Assembly: GCA_963829235.1 (NCBI GenBank) | Contig: CAWHIF010000009.1 | Span: forward strand, 620,001 to 684,000 | Length of the DNA: 64,000 bases | Source of the DNA: Bog-756 sp963829235 | GTDB taxonomy: Bacteria > Actinomycetota > Acidimicrobiia > Acidimicrobiales > RAAP-2 | Direction: 5' to 3' | In this document: positions 42,407 to 48,507 of the stretch, in pieces | Numbering within the stretch: position 1 is the first letter of the stretch | Layout: the number at the start of each line of letters is the position of its first letter | The notes under the pieces: generated by a model | Databases searched by the model: none | The model's input: only the letters and a program-made list of their open reading frames with translations | Told to the model about the DNA's origin: nothing | Made by a program: the position numbers and the translations under genes

Positions 42407-43590
42407 GCCGTCCCCTTCGGTTCGGGCGGCAGGCCGAGCACCCGCTCGCCGATGATGTTCTTCTGGATCTCGTTCGAGCCGCCGTAGATCGTCTCCGACC
42501 TGCTGAACAAGAAGGTGCGCTGGAACTCGTCGAGCTCGTAGGGAAAGCCCTCGGCCACGACGCCGGTCGGGCCCAGGACGTCGATGGCCAGCTCGCCCAT
42601 CCTGCGGTGCCAGCTGGCCCAGTAGAGCTTCATGATCGACGCCTCGGGTGGCGCCACCGGCCCGTCGATGCCCGACAGGCTGCGCAGCGTGTTGTACCGG
42701 AGGATCTCGAGCTCGCCGAAGGAGCGGGCCAGGCGCTGTCGGATGACCGGATCCGATGCCGAGCCGTTGGCCCGGGCCACGGCCATGAGGTGGTCGAGCT
42801 CCCGCCGGAAGGAGAGCTGGTGGCCGAGCAGCCCCACCCCGCGTTCGAAGGCCAGGGTGGCGAGCGCCACCCGCCAACCGTCCCCCACCTCGCCGACCAC
42901 GTTCGCCGCCGCGGTTCGGGCACCGTCGAAGAAGACCTCGTTGAACTCGGAGGTGCGGGTGAGCTGGGTGATCGGACGGACCTCGACGCCGGGCTGGTCC
43001 ATGGGCACGAGCAGGTAGGAAAGGCCTCGGTGGCGGACCGACCCCGGCTCGGTGCGGCAGACCACGAAGCACCAGTCGGACTGGTGGGCCAGCGACGTCC
43101 ACACCTTCTGCCCGGTCACCACCCACTCGTCCCCGTCGAGCACGGCCCGGGTCCGCACATTGGCCAGGTCACTGCCCGCCCCGGGCTCGGAGTAACCCTG
43201 GCACCACAGCTCCCTGCCGGCCACGATCGGAGGCAGGAACCGCGCCTTCTGCTCGGCTGTGCCGTAGTGGATGATGGTCGGACCGATCAGGCCCTCCCCG
43301 AGGATGCTCACCCGGCCCGGCGCCCTGGCCTTCACATACTCCTCGTTGAAGATGACCTGGTGGGCGACGGAGGCCCCGCGACCTCCGTACTCGACGGGCC
43401 AACCGATGCAGGTCCAACCATCGGCGGCGAGGACCTGCTCCCACTCGAGGCGGGTCTCGAATCCGAACGTTTCGTCTCCCGATCCTCCCCGGCCGCCGAG
43501 GGCGGCGAAGTCGCCGACCACGTGGGCGTCCAGCCATGCCCGCACCTCGGCGCGGAAGGCCTCGTCCTCGGGTCGGTCTCGAAGGTCCAC
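42403..43590 (-). CDS. fadE30: Acyl-CoA dehydrogenase, FadE30-like
   Basis: 395 residues from the GTG at 43590 (AGAGGA upstream). ACAD motifs: CIGWPVEYGGRGAS, CQGYSEPGAGSDLANVRT, VVTGQKVWTSLAHQ, and near the end SETIYGGSNEIQKNIIGERVLGLP. FadE30 catalyses the first dehydrogenation of HIP-CoA in mycobacteria. Assignment to FadE30 rests on context (IpdF and FadD3 immediately downstream) plus general similarity. A longer start reaching 43731 is open but unconserved. Confidence 0.82.
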   Translation of the reverse strand: MDLRDRPEDEAFRAEVRAWLDAHVVGDFAALGGRGGSGDETFGFETRLEWEQVLAADGWTCIGWPVEYGGRGASVAHQVIFNEEYVKARAPGRVSILGEGLIGPTIIHYGTAEQKARFLPPIVAGRELWCQGYSEPGAGSDLANVRTRAVLDGDEWVVTGQKVWTSLAHQSDWCFVVCRTEPGSVRHRGLSYLLVPMDQPGVEVRPITQLTRTSEFNEVFFDGARTAAANVVGEVGDGWRVALATLAFERGVGLLGHQLSFRRELDHLMAVARANGSASDPVIRQRLARSFGELEILRYNTLRSLSGIDGPVAPPEASIMKLYWASWHRRMGELAIDVLGPTGVVAEGFPYELDEFQRTFLFSRSETIYGGSNEIQKNIIGERVLGLPPEPKGTA

Positions 43591-43686
43591 GGTTCGGTCC
43601 TCTGGCGTCTGTCGGGCGGACGGGCGGGGCCCAACCGAGCCCGCGTCCGGCGGACCCTGCCCCTCGAAATCTGCCGAGACGCTACC

Positions 43687-43696
43687 AAACGGGTTT
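43687..43696. promoter_or_regulatory. Palindrome AAAC-GG-GTTT upstream of the FadE30-like operon
   Basis: Contains the KstR core AACNNGTT but lacks the outer T and A of the consensus. It lies about 100 bases upstream of the FadE30-like start. A weak candidate operator. Confidence 0.25.
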
Positions 43697-43832
43697 CGGG
43701 ATTCCCCCCGGCCCGGCGCACCTCCCGACATGGGAACACACCGTGACCCGCGAGCGTTTTACCCAGTGATCGTTGTCGACCGGAAGTGGGATGGATTCTT
43801 CCCTCCCCTCGGCCGGCGGAAAGAGAGATGGA

Positions 43833-44258
43833 ATGGAAGAGAACACCGGAACGGACACCGGCCCGCGGGTCGAGCTCACTGATGAGGAGTGGCGGGCCAG
43901 GCTCTCCCCCGAGCGCTACGCCGTGCTGCGCCAGAAGGGCACGGAGCCGGCGTGGTCCGGGGAGCTCCTGCACGTGGAGGGGAGTGGGATGTTCACCTGC
44001 GCCGGGTGCGGGGCGCCACTGTTCCCGAGCAACACCAAGTTCGACTCCGGTTCTGGGTGGCCGAGCTTCTACCGGGCGCTCGATGACGGTGTCATCAACG
44101 AGCACACCGATCGGACCTTCGGGATGACACGGACCGAGATCACCTGTGCCAGGTGCGGTGGCCATCTCGGCCACGTGTTCCCCGACGGACCGCTGCCGAC
44201 CGGTCAGCGCTACTGCGTGAACTCGCTCTCGATCGAGTACGAGCCCTCCGGGGACTGA
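43833..44258 (+). CDS. msrB: Peptide-methionine (R)-S-oxide reductase MsrB
   Basis: 141 residues. Zinc-binding Cys56/Cys59 (CAGC) and Cys105/Cys108 (CARC), SGSGWPSFY, GGHLGHVFPDG and the catalytic Cys128 in RYCVNSLSI. MsrB reduces methionine-R-sulfoxide in proteins after oxidative damage. The start at 43833 follows a GGAAAGAGAG purine stretch; an in-frame extension upstream is poorly conserved. It is the first gene of the oxidant-defence island. Confidence 0.95.
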   Translation: MEENTGTDTGPRVELTDEEWRARLSPERYAVLRQKGTEPAWSGELLHVEGSGMFTCAGCGAPLFPSNTKFDSGSGWPSFYRALDDGVINEHTDRTFGMTRTEITCARCGGHLGHVFPDGPLPTGQRYCVNSLSIEYEPSGD

Positions 44259-44455
44259 GCGCCGACCGGACTCGCGCGGGACGGACTGGCTCGGGACGGA
44301 CCGGCGACCTCGTCGGCCACCATCCGGGCCTCGAGGAGCTCGAAGAGATCGCCGAGGGCACCGGCCTCCCGCGTCCGGCCGGCACGCACCAGGCAGCGGT
44401 CGGCATCGGCCAGTGCCTGACAGGCGGAGAACACCTCCCCCTTGGTCAGGCGCAC
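44210..44455 (-). CDS. Small hypothetical protein downstream of ssb
   Basis: 81 residues from the GTG at 44455: VRLTKGEVFSACQALADADRCLVRAGR and GALGDLFELLEARMVADEVA, a helical segment resembling small uncharacterised actinobacterial proteins. It lies 23 bases after the ssb stop and may be its operon partner. Its last ~16 codons overlap the convergent msrB 3' end by 49 bases, and the Ser/Pro-rich end looks unconserved. No strong ribosome-binding site. Existence is plausible, not certain. Confidence 0.45.
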   Translation of the reverse strand: MRLTKGEVFSACQALADADRCLVRAGRTREAGALGDLFELLEARMVADEVAGPSRASPSRASPVGAQSPEGSYSIESEFTQ

Positions 44456-44478
44456 CGAAGGAGCGAACAGGACGGGGA

Positions 44479-44919
44479 TCAGCTTCCCGCTCCCACCGCT
44501 TCGTCCTCGGTCCCGGTGCCGCCGTTGCCGAGGCTCTGGTCGCCGTCGATGCCCTGGTGGCGCTCGACCTTGTGCACGTCGACGGTGGCGAATCGCAGGC
44601 TGGCGCCGACCTCGTCGGCCACGATCTCCACCTTGAACCGCCGATCGCCCTCCTCGGTCTCCCAGCTCCGCTGCTCGAGGCGGCCGGTCACCACCACCCG
44701 CATGCCCTTGGTCAGACTGAGGGCGACGTTCTCGGCCAGGTCGCGCCATGTCACCACGTCGAAGAAGGAAGTCGACTCCTCCCACTCGTTGGATTCGCGG
44801 TTCTGCCACCGGCGGTTGACCGCCACGCCGAGGGAGGTGGTGGCCTGCCCGTCCCTGGTGTAGCGGATCTCGGGATCACGGGTCAGGTTGCCGGTGATGG
44901 TGGTCGTCGTCGAGCTCAT
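44479..44919 (-). CDS. ssb: Single-stranded DNA-binding protein (short paralogue)
   Basis: 146 residues. OB-fold SSB sequence: TITGNLTRDPEIRYTRDGQATTSLGVAVNRRW, SFFDVVTWRDLAENVALSLTKGMRVVVTGRLEQRSWE and TVDVHKVERH, quoted in parts. The tail is short and lacks the acidic DDDIPF-like tip that recruits repair proteins in the main SSB; it ends EDEAVGAGS. Probably a secondary SSB, with the housekeeping copy beside rpsF/rpsR elsewhere. It diverges from the encapsulin-cargo gene. Confidence 0.9.
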   Translation of the reverse strand: MSSTTTTITGNLTRDPEIRYTRDGQATTSLGVAVNRRWQNRESNEWEESTSFFDVVTWRDLAENVALSLTKGMRVVVTGRLEQRSWETEEGDRRFKVEIVADEVGASLRFATVDVHKVERHQGIDGDQSLGNGGTGTEDEAVGAGS

Positions 44920-45119
44920 GGCGTTCCTCTTCTCTCGTCTGCACGAGTGTCGTCGCCGACAGGCCCCCTCATCGGGAGTCGGCCGGGTCCCCCGTCCGGG
45001 TGACGGGTCGATGATGGGCGGCCGACCTTGCCCGGATGTGACGCCGCCAGTTGGCGGGAACCTTGCCGGCCGTGCCACCCACCAGCGACGGGACCGGTCA
45101 TGACCGAAGAGCGTCGTCC

Positions 45120-45125
45120 TACACT
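45120..45125 (+). promoter_or_regulatory. -10-like hexamer TACACT before the encapsulin cargo operon
   Basis: TACACT ends eight bases before the ATG at 45134, the likely promoter for both the beta-barrel cargo and encapsulin genes with a very short or absent leader. No PerR-like palindrome is visible in the 45020-45134 stretch. Confidence 0.4.
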
Positions 45126-45133
45126 GTCGTGCC

Positions 45134-45874
45134 ATGGACGCAGAGAGCCGGGCCGCCAGCGACGCCGTGGCGGCGGCGGCCGCGGGCACGTTCTACGGCT
45201 CCGACCTGTACACCGAGCCCGACGGGGATCCCGACACCTTGTCCAACCTCGGACCCCTGGCCCCACTGGCCGGGATCTGGGAGAGCGCGGGTGGGGCCGA
45301 TGAGCACCCCGCTGCCGGCGGGGCCGAGCAGAACACCTTCGTCGAGAGATACGAGCTCCAGCCCATCGATCGCCAGACCAACGGACCCCAATTGTTCTAC
45401 GGACTCCGCTACCACACCCACATCGTCAAGCCGGCCGAGGTGGAGACCTTCCACGACCAGGTGGGCTTCTGGCTGTGGGAGCCGGCCACGAACGCGGTCC
45501 TGCTCACGCTCGGAATCCCGAGGGGCCAGGTGCTCCTGGCCGGGGGCACCGCCGAGCCGGACGCCACCACCTTCGAGGTCCGGGCCGAGGCCGGCTCCGA
45601 GATCTTCGGGATCCTGTCCAACCCGTTCCTCCAGCAGGCGTTCCGCACGCTCAGCTACCGGATGTCCGTCACGGTCCACCCGGACGGCACCTGGTCGTAC
45701 GAGGAGGAGGGGGTGCTCGACATTCCCGACCGCACCGAGCCCTTCTCCCACATCGACCGCAACACGCTCACCCGGGTCGGCGCCCCCACGCCGAACCCGC
45801 TGGCCCAGGCCATGGCCGCAGACGGGAGTCTCGGCATCGGCAATCTACGACACGAAAGCAGGATGCTCCCATGA
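45134..45874 (+). CDS. Nitrobindin/FABP-like beta-barrel protein with encapsulin cargo-loading peptide
   Basis: 246 residues. Residues about 40-215 match the FABP-like / THAP4 heme-binding barrel (nitrobindin group): LAGIWES (GxW motif near 47), FYGLRYHTHIVKPAEVETFHDQVGFWLWEP (83-116, in parts), IPRGQVLLAG and HIDRNTLTRV, where His206 is a candidate heme ligand. After a flexible APTPNPLAQAMAA linker come residues 230-239, DGSLGIGNLR, a near match to the LGIGSLK/R cargo-loading peptides of encapsulin cargoes. The stop overlaps the encapsulin ATG (ATGA), so cargo and shell are co-translated. Nitrobindins bind heme and convert peroxynitrite or bind NO. Heme binding here is inferred. Confidence 0.85.
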   Translation: MDAESRAASDAVAAAAAGTFYGSDLYTEPDGDPDTLSNLGPLAPLAGIWESAGGADEHPAAGGAEQNTFVERYELQPIDRQTNGPQLFYGLRYHTHIVKPAEVETFHDQVGFWLWEPATNAVLLTLGIPRGQVLLAGGTAEPDATTFEVRAEAGSEIFGILSNPFLQQAFRTLSYRMSVTVHPDGTWSYEEEGVLDIPDRTEPFSHIDRNTLTRVGAPTPNPLAQAMAADGSLGIGNLRHESRMLP

Positions 45875-46677
45875 ACCACCTGATGCGAGAGCTGGCCCCG
45901 ATCACCGACGGTTCGTGGCAGCAGATCGACGCCGAAGCGACACGATCGTTGAAGCACTTCCTGGCCGCCCGGCGGCTGGTCGACTTCTCCGGCCCGCTGG
46001 GGTGGGAGTACTCCTCGGTCGACGTCGGCCGGGTCGACAGCCTGGACAGCGGTCCCCTCGGTCCGGTCGAGGCGTCGCTCCGCAGGATCAGGCCGCTCAT
46101 CGAGCTTCGGTCCCCGTTCTCACTGTCCAAGTCCGAGCTGGCCGCGGCCGACCGCGGCGCGACCGACCCCGATCTGGACCCGGTGATCGTCGCCTCACGC
46201 GCCGCGGCCGTGGCCGAGGACCACCTGGTGTTCCACGGGTACGAACAGGGTCCGGTCGCCGGTATCGTCGCCACCTCCCCCCACGAGCCGGTGATCATCA
46301 GCGACGACTACAACCACTATCCCGGACACGTGGCCAAGGCAGTCGCTGCGCTCAGGGCCGCCGACGTGTCCGGCCCCTATGCCATCGCCCTCGGGCCCCG
46401 TTGCTTCACCGGTGTCACCGAGACGACCGAGCACGGCGGCTATCCGGTGTTCGAGCACCTCCGCCAGATCCTCGACGGCCCCGTGGTGTGGGCGCCGGCG
46501 GTGGACGGTGCGGTGGTGCTGAGCCAGCGCGGAGGTGACTTCGAGCTGACCGTGGGCGAGGACTTCTCGATCGGCTACCGCGGCGACGACGCCGCCTCGG
46601 TCGACCTCTTCATCGAGGAGACCCTCACCTTCCACATCAATACGCCCGAGGCGGCGGTGCATCTCGCCCACCGCTGA
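45871..46677 (+). CDS. Family 1 encapsulin shell protein
   Basis: 268 residues, HK97-fold encapsulin: MNHLMRELAPITDGSWQQID at the start, EATRSLKHFLAARRLVDFSGP, LRSPFSLSKSELAAADRG, EDHLVFHGY, GPYAIALGPRCFTGV, GGYPVFEHLRQILDG, VVWAPAVDGAVVLSQRGGDFEL and the ending EETLTFHINTPEAAVHLAHR (all quoted in short pieces). It matches the linocin/Cfp29 group in length and order. These subunits self-assemble into nanocompartments that trap proteins bearing a C-terminal cargo peptide. The only such peptide in the window is on the gene immediately upstream. It is convergent with the DUF3501 gene, 24 bases away. Confidence 0.96.
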   Translation: MNHLMRELAPITDGSWQQIDAEATRSLKHFLAARRLVDFSGPLGWEYSSVDVGRVDSLDSGPLGPVEASLRRIRPLIELRSPFSLSKSELAAADRGATDPDLDPVIVASRAAAVAEDHLVFHGYEQGPVAGIVATSPHEPVIISDDYNHYPGHVAKAVAALRAADVSGPYAIALGPRCFTGVTETTEHGGYPVFEHLRQILDGPVVWAPAVDGAVVLSQRGGDFELTVGEDFSIGYRGDDAASVDLFIEETLTFHINTPEAAVHLAHR

Positions 46678-46701
46678 AGCCCAACCGGGCCGGGCTCTCG
46701 C

Positions 46702-47319
46702 TCAACCCCCGCCGAGGTCGACCATCAGCTCGCTCCGGGTGGCATCGCCCAGTTCGACGCCGGGTACACCCCCGGGATAGTTCGGATGGTCGACGGCAAG
46801 TCGCGCAGGACCGGCACTGAACGCGGCGATCTGCTCGACGGTGAACGGGAAGCGCACGTAGTGGACGGCCGACGTGGTCTCCTCCCGGGTCAGATTGGCC
46901 TGATGGGTCGACTCGGCCACCGAGCGGACCACGGTGAGGTCGTCCCCGCGCCCGATGCGTACCTGGCACGCGCTCTCGATGCCCACCAGGCGCGGCAACC
47001 AGGTACGGAGTTCCTCTTCGCTGGTCAGTTCGATGAACAAGGTGGCCGACAGCTCGCCCGGCGTCGGGAGCAGCCGGTTGTAGACGTCCAACTCGTGTTG
47101 GATCTGCTCGTCGGTGACCATCTTCTCGGCCCGGGCCATCTCCTGGACCTGGAACCGGATGGTCAGCCGGCTCTCGAAGACCAGGGTCACCACCGGCCCC
47201 ACCGACACCCGGCGGAGCTTCTTCGCGGCGATGACGTTCGAACGGAATTCGTCCCGTTCGCGCTCGTAGGCGCGCTGGTCGGCGATGTCCTCGAGAGTGA
47301 GCGGTCCCGTCGTGCTCAT
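46702..47319 (-). CDS. DUF3501 family protein
   Basis: 205 residues from the ATG at 47319: LEDIADQRAYERERDEFRSNVIAAKKLRRVSVGP, FESRLTIRFQVQEMARAEKM, LPTPGELSATLFIEL and YVRFPFTVEQIAAF (in pieces), the DUF3501 pattern. The family is usually found next to rubrerythrin and Fe-S/heterodisulfide-reductase-like genes and has no demonstrated function. Here it follows rubrerythrin, separated by a strong hairpin. No cargo peptide at its C-terminus. Role in peroxide or iron handling is inferred from context. Confidence 0.87.
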   Translation of the reverse strand: MSTTGPLTLEDIADQRAYERERDEFRSNVIAAKKLRRVSVGPVVTLVFESRLTIRFQVQEMARAEKMVTDEQIQHELDVYNRLLPTPGELSATLFIELTSEEELRTWLPRLVGIESACQVRIGRGDDLTVVRSVAESTHQANLTREETTSAVHYVRFPFTVEQIAAFSAGPARLAVDHPNYPGGVPGVELGDATRSELMVDLGGG

Positions 47320-47359
47320 GGTGATCTCCTCTGGGGGCCGTCTGTGAGCCGGACCGTCC

Positions 47360-47399
47360 GACCACACCGGCCCTGGCTCACGCAGGGGCCGGTGTGGTC
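47360..47399 (-). terminator. 14-base-pair hairpin between rubrerythrin and DUF3501
   Basis: Arms GACCACACCGGCCC (47360-47373) and GGGCCGGTGTGGTC (47386-47399) are exact reverse complements with a 12-base loop. No T-run follows, so it may be a partial terminator or a processing/stability element that sets different levels for rubrerythrin and DUF3501. Confidence 0.6.
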
Positions 47400-47429
47400 C
47401 GGTGCGGTACTGGGCACCCTGACCGGGTG

Positions 47430-47849
47430 CTAGGAGACGGAGGCCAGGCCCTCGGTGAACCGACCGGCGTGGCTCTTCTCCGCCCGGGCCAGGGTCTCGA
47501 GCCACTCGGCGATCTCGACGAATCCCTCGTCGCGGGCCGTCTTGGCGAAGCCCGGGTACATCTCGGAGTACTCGTAGGTCTCACCTTCGATGGCCGACCT
47601 GAGGTTGTCCTCGGTCGGTCCGACGGGAACGCCGGTCACCGGGTCACCCACCTCGCGGAGGAAGTCGAAGTGGCCGAAGGCGTGTCCGGTCTCACCCTCC
47701 GCCACCGAACGGAACAGTGCGGCCACGTCGGGGTAACCCTCGACGTCCGCCTTCTGGGCGAAGTAGAGGTAGCGCCGGTTCGCCTGGCTCTCGCCGGCGA
47801 AGGCCACCTTGAGGTTGGCCTCGGTCTTTGAATCCTTCAGTGCGGTCAT
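47430..47849 (-). CDS. Rubrerythrin (diiron domain only)
   Basis: 139 residues. Two ferritin-like helix pairs with iron ligands: NLKVAFAGESQANRRY, RSVAEGETGHAFGHF, AIEGETYEY and LARAEKSHAGRF (ExxH motifs). There is no C-terminal rubredoxin domain, so it needs an external electron donor. Rubrerythrins reduce H2O2. The C-terminus (EGLASVS) is not an encapsulin peptide. It is 44 bases from the PerR-like gene, in the same direction, hence probably in its regulon. Confidence 0.93.
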   Translation of the reverse strand: MTALKDSKTEANLKVAFAGESQANRRYLYFAQKADVEGYPDVAALFRSVAEGETGHAFGHFDFLREVGDPVTGVPVGPTEDNLRSAIEGETYEYSEMYPGFAKTARDEGFVEIAEWLETLARAEKSHAGRFTEGLASVS

Positions 47850-47893
47850 GGGGGGTTCCTTTCATGGGTGTTGTGGCAGGCACCACGGGTTGC

Positions 47894-48370
47894 TCAGTGG
47901 GACGGTGACAATGAAGCGCTGCTCGAAGGTGCCCGGTGCCGACGGCGTCCCGGCGGTCGGCACTCGGGGCACAACCCCCTGAAGACGATCTCCGCCGAGC
48001 CGACGACGAAGCCGAGGTCGGCGCCCTTCGGGATCTGCACATCGGGGAAGTCGGCCACCAGGTCACGGACCCGGCCGCAGCTGCGGCAGACCAGGTGATG
48101 ATGGGGATGGTCCACGTTGGGGTCGAACCGGGTCATGCCGGTTCCCACGTCCAGGGAGGTGATCTCCCCGAGCTCGGCCAGGTCGTGGAGTGTCTGGTAG
48201 ACGGTCTTCAAAGAGATCGTCTCCATCTCCCGGCTGGCTTCGGCATGGATCGCCTCGGCCGACGGGTGGGTCTCGTTGCCCTGCAGGAGCCTGAAGATGC
48301 ACTGCCGCTGGGCGGTGACCTTGCGACCGGTGGACCGGAACAATTCGGTCAGCTCTTCGGGCGTCCTCAC
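47894..48370 (-). CDS. perR: Fur-family regulator, PerR-like
   Basis: 158 residues. Winged helix (about 10-75, VTAQRQCIFRLLQ, SLKTVYQTLHDL), then the metal region. Structural zinc Cys95/Cys98 and Cys134/Cys137. The regulatory site includes His35, Asp83 in RFDPN and His90-92. Asp at 83 is the PerR-type residue (Fur usually has Glu there), so peroxide sensing by metal-catalysed oxidation is likely. A basic/Ser-rich tail follows residue 138. A perfect palindrome lies 18 bases upstream of its start, indicating autoregulation. Confidence 0.9.
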   Translation of the reverse strand: MRTPEELTELFRSTGRKVTAQRQCIFRLLQGNETHPSAEAIHAEASREMETISLKTVYQTLHDLAELGEITSLDVGTGMTRFDPNVDHPHHHLVCRSCGRVRDLVADFPDVQIPKGADLGFVVGSAEIVFRGLCPECRPPGRRRHRAPSSSASLSPSH

Positions 48371-48387
48371 GCCGTGCAGTCTACCAC

Positions 48388-48413
48388 CAATGATTGTTTT
48401 TCAACAATCATTG
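48388..48413. promoter_or_regulatory. PerR/Fur-type operator: 11-base perfect inverted repeat
   Basis: CAATGATTGTT and AACAATCATTG are exact reverse complements around a TTTC spacer. This is a markedly AT-rich site in a GC-rich genome, and the size and arrangement suit a Fur/PerR dimer. It lies between the regulator and glpD and could affect both promoters. Confidence 0.75.
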
Positions 48414-48507
48414 TAGATAACTCCACCGGCGGAATCGGTCCTCCATCCGCCCCCGGAGCAGACCCACCGGCGACGGGGTTCCCGTCCACCTGTGGCAGGC
48501 TTTGTCC

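Noticed and set aside
47430..47849. Rubrerythrin as encapsulin cargo
   Set aside because: Its C-terminus (GLASVS) does not resemble a cargo-loading peptide, and it is not in the shell operon.
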